Assembly (NCBI GenBank): GCA_002307725.1
Contig: DBUB01000010.1
Location: 958,410 to 1,022,409 of the forward strand
Direction: 5' to 3'
Origin: Alphaproteobacteria bacterium UBA1301
GTDB taxonomy: Bacteria; Pseudomonadota; Alphaproteobacteria; Micropepsales; Micropepsaceae
DNA: 64,000 nt
Shown: positions 49,894 through 59,191 of the stretch, one piece after another
Numbering within the stretch: position 1 is the stretch's first letter
Layout: the number at the start of each line of letters is the position of its first letter
Program-made: the position numbers and the translations under genes
Notes under the pieces: generated by a model
Told to the model about the DNA's origin: nothing
Seen by the model: only the letters and a program-made list of their open reading frames with translations
Databases searched by the model: none

Positions 49894-50781
49894 TCAAGCC
49901 GTCGCTTTGTGCAGTTCCAGCAACCGTTGGTGCCAATCCGCCAGCACCGGATAATGGCCCACCATACGCGACAGGCGGTTCAGGTGGGCGGAGCGGAAAT
50001 AGTTGGCCCCACGACCGCTCTCGCCCTTGTTGTAGCGCAAACTGTCACGCAGTCGCCAAGCATAGGCAACTGCCGCTTCGCAAGCTTCCGTGTCGCGCGG
50101 CAGTCCGACATGCTTGAGGACGTCCCCGACCACAGCCACCGAGTTCTGCTGCATCGCGCGATAGTCGATCATCAACACCGTTTCCGGCGCCATCCGGGCA
50201 TAGCCGATCCAGCCGGCGTAGAAATTCACGTACCAGGGCGCCAATATATCGATGATGAAATCGGCCTTGGCGTTGCGCGTCAGCGCCCGAAAATTCCATG
50301 GAATATGGCAGTTGAGGCCGTCGTGCAGTGCGTTGTCGTCGGTCTCCAACATGTCCCAATAGGACGCCAGCATGTCCGGAATGCTCCGTATCATGATGAC
50401 CGGCTTGATCCCGAACGCCGACAATAGATGCAGGTTGGCCGGCAGCGCCAACATGTGAACATGGGTGACCAGCGTCTTGTCGGAGACGCCACCATCGTAA
50501 TAGCGCAGCAGTGTCGGAAGGTACGGCGTCGCATCGCGACCCGCCTGCGCATGGACGATGCGGACGAGTTGTCCGTCCACGGCCTTGATCAGCGCAGCGC
50601 GCAAAAACGTGCCCGCCGCCTTAGGCGGAAATGCCAGCACGAGCGCCTTTCGCTTGACCCCGAGCCTGCGGAACAGGTGCTGCTGCGCCGGCGCAAACGA
50701 CCCATCCGGATCCGGCAGGGTGTAAATGGCATCGGCAATGTCGGGCTGAATCTGTAAAGATTGTATCACTCGAACTGACAT
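49894..50781 (-). CDS. sulfotransferase family protein
   Basis: A 295-residue protein of the PAPS-dependent sulfotransferase superfamily. The 5'-phosphosulfate loop is LAFPPKAAGTFLRAAL near residues 48-63 and the 3'-phosphate region is MIRSIPDMLASYWDML near 128-143. VLMIDYRAM near 200 fits the central strand. The acceptor is unknown (surface glycan or lipid are usual in bacteria). The ATG giving MSVRVI has GGAG just upstream. It converges on the TonB receptor locus, with the pseudogene fragment between. Confidence 0.82.
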   Translation of the reverse strand: MSVRVIQSLQIQPDIADAIYTLPDPDGSFAPAQQHLFRRLGVKRKALVLAFPPKAAGTFLRAALIKAVDGQLVRIVHAQAGRDATPYLPTLLRYYDGGVSDKTLVTHVHMLALPANLHLLSAFGIKPVIMIRSIPDMLASYWDMLETDDNALHDGLNCHIPWNFRALTRNAKADFIIDILAPWYVNFYAGWIGYARMAPETVLMIDYRAMQQNSVAVVGDVLKHVGLPRDTEACEAAVAYAWRLRDSLRYNKGESGRGANYFRSAHLNRLSRMVGHYPVLADWHQRLLELHKATA

Positions 50782-50935
50782 AGCTCCACGTGGCGCCCAT
50801 GAACTCCAGCAGTGTTGGCTGGTGTCACGCGGTTGCATCGCGTCATTTTGATGCTGAGACCATCGCCCAATGGGACCGCGGATTCCAGAGTGATGTCGCG
50901 GATTTCCGAGTAATATATTGTCGGCAATGTATCGG

Positions 50936-51790
50936 CTATTTACAGATCGTTCCGCTAGCGGACAATAAGCGGCTTACCATCGCCCACCACGACGAATGGG
51001 CGGCGCGGATGGCGGCAGCGGCCCGCGCTGCGGTATCAGCGTTGGCAAACAATCCAAAACAAGTGGCGCCGCTGCCCGACATGCGCGCCAGCAGCGCGCC
51101 CTCGCCGGCGATGAAATCGAGCACCTCGCCGATCACCGGCGCGATGATGCGCGCGGGGGCTTCGAGGTCGTTGGACGTATCTTTCAGATAGGCGATGAGA
51201 TCGGCAGCACCGGAAAACTTGGGCGGCAGCGGCAAGCCGACACCGCGGAGCGTCGTCAAGGCGGCGAACACTTTGCCGGTCGGCACGCCAACGCCGGGAT
51301 TGACCAGCACGATGGGAAGCTCCGGCAGCGGCGGCAATTCGGTGAGAATTTCGCCGCGCCCTTCCATCCATTGCGGCCGGCAGGTGATGCAGACCGGCAC
51401 ATCGGAGCCGAGGCTGGCGCCGATCTTTTGCAACGCCGCCACATCGCGCCCGAGACCCCACAGCGAATTGAGGCCGCGCAAGGTCGTGGCGCAATCGGCC
51501 GAACCGCCACCGATACCCGACGCTACCGGCAGATTTTTCGTCAGAGTGACCCGGGCGCCGCGTTCGCTCCCCAACGCCCTCGCCGCCTTGACGATCAGGT
51601 TGTCGGCGCCCGCGGAAAGCCCCGCACCGAACGGCCCATCGATCGCAAGCGACACCCCTTCGCCCGCGGCGAACTGCAATTCGTCACCGGTCTCGGTGAA
51701 CGCGACCAGACTTTGCAGTGCGTGAAAGCCGTCGGCGCGCTTGTCGCCGACATGCAGGAACAAATTGATCTTGGCCGGCGCGCGCGCCAT
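50936..51790 (-). CDS. ispE: 4-diphosphocytidyl-2-C-methyl-D-erythritol kinase
   Basis: A 284-residue GHMP kinase of the MEP isoprenoid pathway, phosphorylating CDP-methylerythritol. Signatures: APAKINLFLHV at residues 4-14, the ATP loop PVASGIGGGSADCA near 88-101, and the C-terminal MSGSGATCFGLF near 245. The frame extends upstream, but the ATG giving MARAPAK is the family start and shares one base with the TPR gene stop (TGATG), so the two are coupled. Typical alphaproteobacterial placement after a TPR protein gene. Confidence 0.94.
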   Translation of the reverse strand: MARAPAKINLFLHVGDKRADGFHALQSLVAFTETGDELQFAAGEGVSLAIDGPFGAGLSAGADNLIVKAARALGSERGARVTLTKNLPVASGIGGGSADCATTLRGLNSLWGLGRDVAALQKIGASLGSDVPVCITCRPQWMEGRGEILTELPPLPELPIVLVNPGVGVPTGKVFAALTTLRGVGLPLPPKFSGAADLIAYLKDTSNDLEAPARIIAPVIGEVLDFIAGEGALLARMSGSGATCFGLFANADTAARAAAAIRAAHSSWWAMVSRLLSASGTICK

Positions 51791-53469
51791 CACTGCTCGG
51801 CGGTTTTGAGCTTCTTCTCGATTTTGACCTTTTCGCCCGGCTCGGGACCGAACGCAAGGGCGTGGTGCCACTGGAATGCCGCATCCAGCTTGCGGCCAAC
51901 TTTCCAATAGGCATCGCCAAGATGGTCATTGATGGTGGAATCGCCCGGCACAAGCTGCACCGCATCTTCGAGCGCATCCACCGCGTCATCGTAGCGGCCC
52001 AGCCGGTAATAGGCCCAGCCGACGCTGTCGATGATATAGCCGTCCTGCGGCGACAGTGCCCGCGCCTTCTCCAGCATGGTCAGCGCTTCTTTGACATTGC
52101 GCTGCTGGTCGACCCAGGAATAACCGAGATAGTTGAGCACTTGCGGCTCATTGGGGCTGAGCACCAAGGCTTGCCTGAGATCGGCTTCCGCCTTTTCCCA
52201 ACTGCCGGATTCCTGCTCGGCAACGGCGCGCGCATAGAGCAGCGGCCAGCTTTTCTTGGTGGCCGGCGCCGCGGCCTGCAGCGCGCGGTCGTAGGCTTTC
52301 ACCGCATCGCCGTAACGCTTGGCGGCGCGATAGGAATCGCCCAGCGCCGTCCAGGTTTCGATATCGGCAGGATACTGCGCGCTGAGTTTTTCGAGCCGCG
52401 CGATCGCCTCGTCGTTCTTGTCTTGGCGCGCCAGATCGACGGCCACCGCCACTGTTGCGAGGCGATAGAACGGCGAGGACGGCGCAACCGATTGATAGAC
52501 GGCGATGGCGTCATCGAACTTGCCGAGGCCTTCGAAACGGCTGGCCAAAAGGATGGTGGCAAGGTCGAGCTTGGGGTTGAGATGCAGCGCCAAGCGCAGA
52601 TAGAGCACCGAAACATCGCGGCTGGAGTCGTCGTTCAGCGACGAGGCGATCCCGAACAAGGCTTCGGCAGCACCGTCTTCGGCCCGCGGTGCAAAGGCAT
52701 CGGGAATAGTTCCGGCCGCAATGCGCGCCAGGCCCGGCGCCGTCACAATCGTATACCCGGATTCCGCTGCGACCTTTTCATAGAGCGCACGCGCATCGGC
52801 GGCGCGACCTGAGCGTTCCAGAAACTTGCCATAGGCTTCCACCACCCGCGGCGTCGGCCCGGAGGCCGTCAGCGCCGCCATATAGGCCGTATTGGCGGCG
52901 TCCTTGTCACCAAGCAGCTCCAACAGCATCGCTTCGTTGAAATAGGCCAGACCGTCGGCGCTCTTCTGGGCGTGCAGTAGCTTGAATTGCGCTTTCGCGG
53001 CATCGCCGTTGCCCGCACCACCTGCCGCCCAACCGTCGATCAGCGCGACCGTGAAGGACGTGAACGGCCCTTTGGCCGACTTGGCAATCTCGGCCCGGGC
53101 GCGGTTGTAATCGTGCTTCTTCAGGGCGGCAACAGCGAGCGTCAAGCGCGCGGCGCGATCGTCGGGCGAATTGGCGGCCAGCCGCTCGGCATATTTGGCG
53201 GCGTCGTCCATCTGCCCGGCGCTGGCGGCATAGAAGAAGGCATAAGTCAGAAGCTGCGGATTGTCGGGATCGCGTTCGAGGCTCGCTTTGTAGAGACGGG
53301 CAGCCTCGGCATAGTTGTGGTTGTTGGCGGCGAAACGGGCCGACAGGTAATCGCCGAGGCTGGCAGCGATGCTATCGGTGTCAACGATCTTGGCGGCGGG
53401 CTTCGCCTCGGCAGCCACGGCAGCCGACGACAAAAACGAGAGCGCGGCAATCAGCGGAAGGATACGCAA
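51790..53469 (-). CDS. exported TPR repeat protein
   Basis: A 559-residue protein with a signal peptide (residues 1-19, ILPLIAALSFLSSAAVAA) and at least ten tetratricopeptide-type helical pairs, for example AEAARLYKASLERDPDNPQL near 55-74 and EALTMLEKARALSPQDGYII in the C-terminal third. Likely a periplasmic or lipid-side scaffold; partners unknown. The start codon is TTG (53469) supported by AGGAGACAGG, which lies across the end of the ETF-QO gene region. Its stop overlaps ispE. Confidence 0.85.
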   Translation of the reverse strand: MRILPLIAALSFLSSAAVAAEAKPAAKIVDTDSIAASLGDYLSARFAANNHNYAEAARLYKASLERDPDNPQLLTYAFFYAASAGQMDDAAKYAERLAANSPDDRAARLTLAVAALKKHDYNRARAEIAKSAKGPFTSFTVALIDGWAAGGAGNGDAAKAQFKLLHAQKSADGLAYFNEAMLLELLGDKDAANTAYMAALTASGPTPRVVEAYGKFLERSGRAADARALYEKVAAESGYTIVTAPGLARIAAGTIPDAFAPRAEDGAAEALFGIASSLNDDSSRDVSVLYLRLALHLNPKLDLATILLASRFEGLGKFDDAIAVYQSVAPSSPFYRLATVAVAVDLARQDKNDEAIARLEKLSAQYPADIETWTALGDSYRAAKRYGDAVKAYDRALQAAAPATKKSWPLLYARAVAEQESGSWEKAEADLRQALVLSPNEPQVLNYLGYSWVDQQRNVKEALTMLEKARALSPQDGYIIDSVGWAYYRLGRYDDAVDALEDAVQLVPGDSTINDHLGDAYWKVGRKLDAAFQWHHALAFGPEPGEKVKIEKKLKTAEQ

Positions 53470-53479
53470 ACCTGTCTCC

Positions 53480-53509
53480 TACATATTCGAGTATTACATA
53501 TTCGAGTAT
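53480..53509. repeat. 15-bp tandem duplication at the ETF-QO stop
   Basis: TACATATTCGAGTAT occurs twice in exact tandem. On the minus strand it encodes YSNM-stop twice in the same frame, so the second copy lies just after the functional stop. It also lies next to the ribosome site of the TPR gene. Confidence 0.9.
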
Positions 53510-55155
53510 CTGGGGCCTCCGCCGCCTTCCGGCGGCACCCAGGTGATATTGTGCGACGGGTCTTTAATGTCGCATGTTTTGCAGTGGACGCAGTTCTGGG
53601 CATTGATCTGGAACCGCACGCCGTCCGCCTGCGCCACAATCTCATAAACCCCCGCCGGACAGTAGCGCTGCGCCGGTTCGGCATATTCGGGCAAATTAAC
53701 GCGCACGGGAAGTGAAGGATCGGTCAATCTGAGGTGAACCGGCTGATCTTCCGCGTGGTTGGTGCCGGAAAGGAACACGCTGGACGTGCGGTCGAAGGTA
53801 ATAACCCCGTCGGGTTTGGGGTAGGAAATCGCTCGCGAATCCTTAGCAAGGGCCAAGCTGTCGGCGTCCGCTTTGGGGTGGGAAAGCGTGCCAAACGGGC
53901 TGAATCCGAAGAGTTGGCCCAGCCACATGTCGAGCCCGCCGAGGGCAACCCCAGGGATGGTCCCAAACCGCGACCACAGCGGTTTCACGTTCCGTACCCG
54001 CTTCAAATCATCGTAAACAGCACTGGTGCGGTAGGCCGCCTCATAGGCCTCCAGCCGGTCACCCGCCCGCCCCGCAGCCAGCGCCTCGCCCACCGCATCG
54101 GCCGCCAACATGGCCGAGGCCATCGCGTTGTGAGCGCCTTTGATGCGCGGCACGTTCATGAATCCGGCGCCGCAACCGATCAGCGCCCCGCCGGGAAAGA
54201 CGAGTTCGGGCACCGATTGCAGGCCGCCCTCGCTGATGGCCCGCGCGCCGTAGCCGATCCGCTTGCCGCCCTCCAGCATCGGGCGAATGGAAGGGTGCCG
54301 CTTGAAGCGCTGGAACTCCTCGAACGGCGCCAGATAGGGGTTGGTGTAATCGAGATGCAGCACGAAGCCGATGGCGCAATACCGCTCGCCCCAATGATAA
54401 ACGAACGAGCCGCCACCGGTCCGGTTGTCGAGCGGCCAACCCATGGTGTGCAGCACCAAACCGCGGCGATGATTTTCCGGCTTCAGCTCCCACAGTTCTT
54501 TGATGCCGAGGCCGTATTTCTGAACGTCGCGCCCGCGCGAAAGGCCGTAACGTTCGATCAGGCGTTTGGTCAGCGAGCCGCACGCCCCTTCCGCCACCAG
54601 CGTGTACTTGGCACGCAATTCCATGCCGGGCGTGTAAGTGTCTTTGCGATGGCCGTCCTTGGCGACACCGAAATCGCCGGTAACAACGCCCTGCACCGCA
54701 CCGTCTTCGCCGAACAGAATCTCGGCCGCGGGGAAGCCAGGATAGATTTCCACCCCCAGCGCCTCGGCCTCCCGTCCCAACCAACGGCAAAGATTGGACA
54801 GGCTCGCGATCTCCATGCCGCGATTGCTCATCAAGGGCGGCAGCAGGAAATTGGGGATGCGCAGCGAACCGGTCGTGGTCAGATAGCGAAACTGGTCGTC
54901 GGCAACCGGGGTGTCGAGCGGCGCGCCCTTGGCCCGCCAATCGGGGATCAGCGCGTTCAGCGCTACCGGATCGAGCACCGCGCCGGAGAGGATATGGGCG
55001 CCGATTTCCGCGCCTTTCTCCAGCACGCAGACGCTGACCGCCGCTCCGGCACGCTGTTTGAGCCGGATCGCGGCCGCAAGCCCGGCCGGCCCGCCGCCCA
55101 CGATCACGACGTCAAATTCCATGCTTTCGCGGGTGTTTTCCATCGCCAGATCCAT
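53494..55155 (-). CDS. electron transfer flavoprotein-ubiquinone oxidoreductase
   Basis: A 553-residue inner-membrane-associated enzyme passing electrons from ETF (fatty-acid and amino-acid oxidation) to ubiquinone. The FAD motif VVIVGGGPAGLAAAIRLKQ is near residues 15-33, GAHILSGAVLDP near 52-63, and the C-terminal [4Fe-4S] site CPAGVYEI...NCVHCKTCDIKDP near 505-540. Full length. Alternative ATGs at 55143 and 55122 exist. It precedes the TPR gene by 24 bp and is divergent from the uracil-DNA glycosylase gene. Confidence 0.95.
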   Translation of the reverse strand: MDLAMENTRESMEFDVVIVGGGPAGLAAAIRLKQRAGAAVSVCVLEKGAEIGAHILSGAVLDPVALNALIPDWRAKGAPLDTPVADDQFRYLTTTGSLRIPNFLLPPLMSNRGMEIASLSNLCRWLGREAEALGVEIYPGFPAAEILFGEDGAVQGVVTGDFGVAKDGHRKDTYTPGMELRAKYTLVAEGACGSLTKRLIERYGLSRGRDVQKYGLGIKELWELKPENHRRGLVLHTMGWPLDNRTGGGSFVYHWGERYCAIGFVLHLDYTNPYLAPFEEFQRFKRHPSIRPMLEGGKRIGYGARAISEGGLQSVPELVFPGGALIGCGAGFMNVPRIKGAHNAMASAMLAADAVGEALAAGRAGDRLEAYEAAYRTSAVYDDLKRVRNVKPLWSRFGTIPGVALGGLDMWLGQLFGFSPFGTLSHPKADADSLALAKDSRAISYPKPDGVITFDRTSSVFLSGTNHAEDQPVHLRLTDPSLPVRVNLPEYAEPAQRYCPAGVYEIVAQADGVRFQINAQNCVHCKTCDIKDPSHNITWVPPEGGGGPRYSNM

Positions 55156-55229
55156 GCCCCACAGCTTTATGGGGCGGCCGCGGCGCCTGGGTCAACCAAA
55201 CGGGGTCGCGCCAGCCCGCAGCCTCCCCT

Positions 55230-56138
55230 ATGCTAGGGGGCATGTTGGACCGGTTGAAAGACGATCCCCTCGCCGCCCTTGCCTGGCTGGTTGATTCCGG
55301 CGCGGACGAGACCATCGGCAATGAACCGGTGAACCGGCTGGTGGCGAAGGCAGCCGCTCCCAACCCTCCCCTTGAGGGAGGGTCCAAAACGCGCAGCGTT
55401 TTGGGGGAGGGGTCCGCGCGCAGCGCGGTGCCGCCCGCAAGAAGCGTCACGACATATCCCTCCCCGAAACCTGCTGCGCCGGTTTTGGCCGTTCCTCAAG
55501 GTGAGAGCGACTCCATCGGCACCGCGCAGACGCTCGCCGCTGCTGCAACGACACTGATCGAATTGAAAGCTGCGTTGGAAGGCTTCGACGGTTGTGCGCT
55601 GAAGAAAAATTGCGCCCACACCGTTTTTGCCGACGGCAACCCGCTCTCGCGCATCATGTTCATCGGCGAAGCACCCGGCGCCGAAGAAGACCGTCAGGGT
55701 ATTCCCTTCATCGGCCGCGCCGGCAAACTGCTCGACAAGATGCTGGCGGCGATCGAACTCGACCGCTCCACGGCCTACATCACCAACGTGCTCAACTGGC
55801 GCCCGCCGCAGAACCGCGATCCTTCGCCGGAAGAGGCCGCGATGTGCCTGCCATTCCTGCGCCGCCATATTGAACTGGTGAATCCGGGGATCATCATTCT
55901 GCTCGGGGCCGTTGCGGCGCGTCATGTGCTCGGCTTTTCCGAAGGCATTATGAAATTGCGCGGGCGTTGGCTTGAGTATCGTGTCGGCGATGTAATGATC
56001 CCGGTGATGGCGACGCTGCATCCGGCGTATTTGCTGCGTCAACCCTCGCATAAAAAACTCGCATGGCGTGATTTGCAGGCGGCGGAAAAAAAGATCCTGT
56101 CGCTCGGGTTGCTTGAGAAGACAGCGTCGGTCCGCTAA
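55230..56138 (+). CDS. uracil-DNA glycosylase, family 4 (type Udg4/UdgA)
   Basis: A 302-residue DNA repair enzyme removing uracil. The catalytic core is residues about 125-295: FIGEAPGAEEDRQGIPFIGRAGKLLDKML near 145-173 (motif A), YITNVLNWRPPQNRDP near 186-201, and LHPAYLLRQP near 270-279 (motif B). Four Cys of the family Fe-S cluster are expected; C127, C132 and C211 are apparent. Residues 45-79 are a low-complexity insert encoded by a palindromic repeat, lengthening the N-terminal linker. An ATG four codons in is an alternative start. Confidence 0.9.
   Translation: MLGGMLDRLKDDPLAALAWLVDSGADETIGNEPVNRLVAKAAAPNPPLEGGSKTRSVLGEGSARSAVPPARSVTTYPSPKPAAPVLAVPQGESDSIGTAQTLAAAATTLIELKAALEGFDGCALKKNCAHTVFADGNPLSRIMFIGEAPGAEEDRQGIPFIGRAGKLLDKMLAAIELDRSTAYITNVLNWRPPQNRDPSPEEAAMCLPFLRRHIELVNPGIIILLGAVAARHVLGFSEGIMKLRGRWLEYRVGDVMIPVMATLHPAYLLRQPSHKKLAWRDLQAAEKKILSLGLLEKTASVR
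55362..55465. repeat. palindromic repeat inserted in frame in the uracil-DNA glycosylase gene
   Basis: The stretch AACCCTCCCCTTGAGGGAGG forms a hairpin, followed by AAAACGCGCAGCGTTTT, a second hairpin, then GGGGGAGGGG and further CG-rich symmetry up to TCCCTCCCC. It has the look of intergenic repeats, but lies inside an open reading frame, encoding residues about 45-79 without a stop or frameshift. Confidence 0.8.
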
Positions 56139-56162
56139 CAAGACCAGACCGGAGGGAAACCA

Positions 56163-57983
56163 ATGATCCGCCGTCTTGTCGTTGCATTTGCGTTTGTGCT
56201 GGCCGCGTCGCCTGGGGGCGCGCAGAATCCTGCACCACCGCTCGCGTCCGCTTCTCAACCTGCCGTATTGTCACCGCAGGACGTGACGCGCTATCGCAAG
56301 ATCATCGCCGCCGAACGCGCCGGCAGTTTCGCCATCGCCGAAGAGTTGTTCGACCAAGTCGACGACAAATCGCTCGAAGGCTACGTGCTGGCCGAGCATT
56401 ATCTCTCGCCCAAGGCCAAACGCATTCCGGTCAAGACGCTGGTGGCGTGGCTGAAGGATTACGGCGAACTTCCCATCGCCTCCCGGATTCACAAGCTGGC
56501 CGAAGCGCGCGCCACGGTGAAAAAGCGCGTCGGCAGGCGCCATCACCGCCACACCGTGACGGTGATGACGACGAAAATCCCCGGCCTGCCCGGCGCGCCG
56601 CGGCGCGGCGGCGGCTATGAGGATGCCGACCTGCCCAATCCGCCCGTCACCTCGGATGCGGCGCGCGCCATCCTCGAACAGGTGATGGCCAACATCAAAG
56701 CCGACCAGCCCGATCTCGCCAACAACGCACTGCAATCGCTGATCGCCGCGAATACCGCGCCTGCGAGCGACATCGCCGCGCTGTCGCAACGCATCTGCAT
56801 GTCGTATCTCGCTGAAGGATTCGACGACAAAGCCTTTGCGCTCGGCGATGGCGCCGCCGCGACCGGTCGCCAAACCGCGCCGCAGCTCGATTGGTGCGCC
56901 GGACTCGCTGCTTTCCGCTTGCAGCGCTTCCCCGATGCCGCCGCGCATTTCGAACAGGTGGCGATGAACAGCGCGATCCCGAACTGGAACCGTAGCGCCT
57001 CGGCCTTCTGGGCCGCCCGCAGCTACATGCGTGCTGGCGATGCGCGCCGCGTCATCACGCTTCTTACCGTCGCCGCGAAAAGCCAGCCGACCTTCTACGG
57101 CCTGCTGGCCGAGAAGCTGCTCGGGGACGATATCCAAACTGGCTTTGCTGATCCGGTGCTGCTCCCTGGCGATTTTGCGAAGCTGATGCAGAACGGTCCG
57201 GCCCACCGTGCCGTGGCGCTGTGGCAGGTCGCCGACAAGAAATACGACTACTTCGTCAACACCGAACTGAATCGCGCCTTCGGCATGTCGGCCGGTCTGA
57301 AGCTCGATGCCGCTTACGCCGCCTTGGCGCGCAGCGTCGGTGTCCCCAATCTGGAATTGCGTGCTAGCGAAATCAGCTACGCGCACGGCCTGACGTTGAC
57401 CGGATTGTTCCCGATCCCGCCGTATCAGCCGACCGGCGGTTACACCATTGACTCGTCGCTGGTGCTCGCTTTCGTACGCATCGAGACGCGGTTTCAGCCC
57501 AATGCGGTATCGCCCGTCGGCGCCATGGGGCTGATGCAGATCATGCCCAGGACGGCGCGCGAGCTCGGCGGCGCCAGCGCCGAAGACGATCTTCTCGACC
57601 CCGAGTACAACATGACGCTCGGCCAGCGCTACATCGCGCGGTGGCTGAAATACTACCACGGCTCCATCGTGCAAACCGCCGCCGCTTATAATGCCGGTCC
57701 GGGCAAAGTTTCGTCCTGGACCGCGGCGCGGGCCGGCAAGGAGGACGACTCCTTGATGTTCATCGAGAGCATGCGGGCGCCCGACACGCGGTCCTACGTC
57801 AAGCGGCTATTGACCTATTACTGGATGTACCACCGCCGCGACGACAAGCCGGCCCCGAGCCTGGACGACACCGCCCGCGGTGGCTGGCCGATCTATCAGC
57901 CGCCGAAGCAGTCCGCACCGCCGCCGCCGCCAGTACCCACCGACGAGGATGACGAGGATGACGACGCCGGCACTACGTCTTGA
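56163..57983 (+). CDS. lytic murein transglycosylase (SLT domain)
   Basis: A 606-residue exported enzyme. Signal peptide to about residue 21 (FVLAASPGGAQ), a helical superhelical body (residues about 30-420) and a C-terminal SLT domain: VLAFVRIETRFQPNAVSPVGAMGLMQIMPRTA near 436-467 with the catalytic Glu, then AAAYNAGPGKVSSW near 508-521. The tail is acidic (DEDDEDDD). It cleaves peptidoglycan glycan strands in the periplasm. GGAGG precedes the ATG. The 3' end overlaps the start of moaB. Confidence 0.92.
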   Translation: MIRRLVVAFAFVLAASPGGAQNPAPPLASASQPAVLSPQDVTRYRKIIAAERAGSFAIAEELFDQVDDKSLEGYVLAEHYLSPKAKRIPVKTLVAWLKDYGELPIASRIHKLAEARATVKKRVGRRHHRHTVTVMTTKIPGLPGAPRRGGGYEDADLPNPPVTSDAARAILEQVMANIKADQPDLANNALQSLIAANTAPASDIAALSQRICMSYLAEGFDDKAFALGDGAAATGRQTAPQLDWCAGLAAFRLQRFPDAAAHFEQVAMNSAIPNWNRSASAFWAARSYMRAGDARRVITLLTVAAKSQPTFYGLLAEKLLGDDIQTGFADPVLLPGDFAKLMQNGPAHRAVALWQVADKKYDYFVNTELNRAFGMSAGLKLDAAYAALARSVGVPNLELRASEISYAHGLTLTGLFPIPPYQPTGGYTIDSSLVLAFVRIETRFQPNAVSPVGAMGLMQIMPRTARELGGASAEDDLLDPEYNMTLGQRYIARWLKYYHGSIVQTAAAYNAGPGKVSSWTAARAGKEDDSLMFIESMRAPDTRSYVKRLLTYYWMYHRRDDKPAPSLDDTARGGWPIYQPPKQSAPPPPPVPTDEDDEDDDAGTTS

Positions 57984-58500
57984 TGAATCGAAAGCGTTCG
58001 TGCCCGTCCGCATCGCGGTGCTGACGGTTTCGGACAGCCGTGACGCGACCAACGACACCTCCGGCGACACGCTGGCCAAACGCATCGCCGAGGCCGGTCA
58101 CACCCTCGCCGCCCGCGCGCTGGTGCGCGATGACAAAACCGCCATCGCTGTACAGGTTCAGGCCTGGATCGCGGACCCGCAAATCGATGTCGTCATCACC
58201 ACCGGTGGCACCGGCCTCACGGGGCGCGACATCACGGTGGAAGCCTTGCGGCCGCTGTTCGACAAGGAAATTGACGGTTTTTCGGCGGTCTTCCACCAGC
58301 TCAGTTTTGCCACCGTCGGCACCTCCACGATTCAGTCGCGCGCCTGTGCGGGTGTGGCGGGCGGCACCTACATCTTCGCCCTGCCCGGTTCGACCGGTGC
58401 GGTGAAGGACGGCTGGGACGGAATCTTGAAGTGGCAGCTCGACAGCCGCCACCGCCCCTGCAATTTGGTCGAAATCATGCCGCGACTGAGGGAAAAATAG
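57958..58500 (+). CDS. moaB: molybdopterin adenylyltransferase-like, MoaB/MogA family
   Basis: A 180-residue MoCF-fold protein. Signatures are VLTVSDSRDATNDTSGDTLAKRI near residues 22-44, VVITTGGTGLTGRDITVEAL near 77-96 and FALPGSTGAVKDGWDGIL near 144-161. MoaB-type proteins adenylate molybdopterin or assist cofactor binding during molybdenum cofactor synthesis. Start chosen at MTTPAL, which overlaps the acidic tail codons of the transglycosylase gene by 26 bases; the GACGAGG repeats there serve as both coding sequence and ribosome site. Confidence 0.9.
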   Translation: MTTPALRLDESKAFVPVRIAVLTVSDSRDATNDTSGDTLAKRIAEAGHTLAARALVRDDKTAIAVQVQAWIADPQIDVVITTGGTGLTGRDITVEALRPLFDKEIDGFSAVFHQLSFATVGTSTIQSRACAGVAGGTYIFALPGSTGAVKDGWDGILKWQLDSRHRPCNLVEIMPRLREK

Positions 58501-58503
58501 GCC

Positions 58504-59148
58504 ATGCATTTCCCTGCGATCTTATGGCCGGTCGGCCTGTGGCCCGCCTTCATCATGCTGTTCGTGACCATTGGCCCGATCGACGGCGCCGCGATCTTCT
58601 CAGGCCTCGCCGCCGACATGTCGCGCAAAGACCGCGCCCGGGTCGCTTTGCGCTGTGTGCTGATCGCCGGCGTGATGTTTCTGGTCTTTGCCTTCGGCGG
58701 CAGCGCCTTGCTGTCGGTCCTCAACGTTTCGATGCCCGCCTTCCAGGTGGCGGGTGGGATTCTGCTTTTCACCCAAGCCTTGAGCTTGATGTTTGCCAAT
58801 CCCGGCATGTCCTCGATCAACGAGCACGAACGGGCCGAGGTCGCCCAGCGCCGCGACATCGCGGTTTTCCCGCTGGCGTTTCCGCTGATCGCCGGACCGG
58901 GCAGCTTCTCGGCGACGGTACTGCTGATGGGCCGGGCGGCGACCTGGGTCGAACGCATCGAAATCGTCGCGTGCTTGGCCGCGTGTCTGGCGATCACCTA
59001 CGTTGCGATGCGGCTGTCGGACCCGCTGATGCGCCTCTTGGGCCGCACCGGTTCGGACGTTATCGGACGGATTTCCGGCGTTCTTCTTGCGGCACTTGCG
59101 GTGCAGTTCGTCTTCGACGGCATCCGCGCCTCAGGGCTGTTGGCCTAA
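58504..59148 (+). CDS. MarC family integral membrane protein
   Basis: A 214-residue inner membrane protein with about six helices. FVTIGPIDGAAIFSGLAADMSRKDR near residues 21-45 and PLAFPLIAGPGSFSATVLLMG near 125-145 are the MarC/UPF0056 signatures, here with IGPID in place of the commoner PPL. Function of the family is unsettled despite the historical link to multiple antibiotic resistance. It starts 3 bp after the moaB stop. Confidence 0.88.
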   Translation: MHFPAILWPVGLWPAFIMLFVTIGPIDGAAIFSGLAADMSRKDRARVALRCVLIAGVMFLVFAFGGSALLSVLNVSMPAFQVAGGILLFTQALSLMFANPGMSSINEHERAEVAQRRDIAVFPLAFPLIAGPGSFSATVLLMGRAATWVERIEIVACLAACLAITYVAMRLSDPLMRLLGRTGSDVIGRISGVLLAALAVQFVFDGIRASGLLA

Positions 59149-59191
59149 GCGAGCCGGTCGCGATGCTAGGCGCAATCGTCGCGCGCGTACT

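Noticed and set aside
57940..57966. Tandem GACGAGGAT units as a repeat element at the moaB start.
   Set aside because: They encode the acidic tail of the transglycosylase and double as the moaB ribosome site. Coding constraint explains them.
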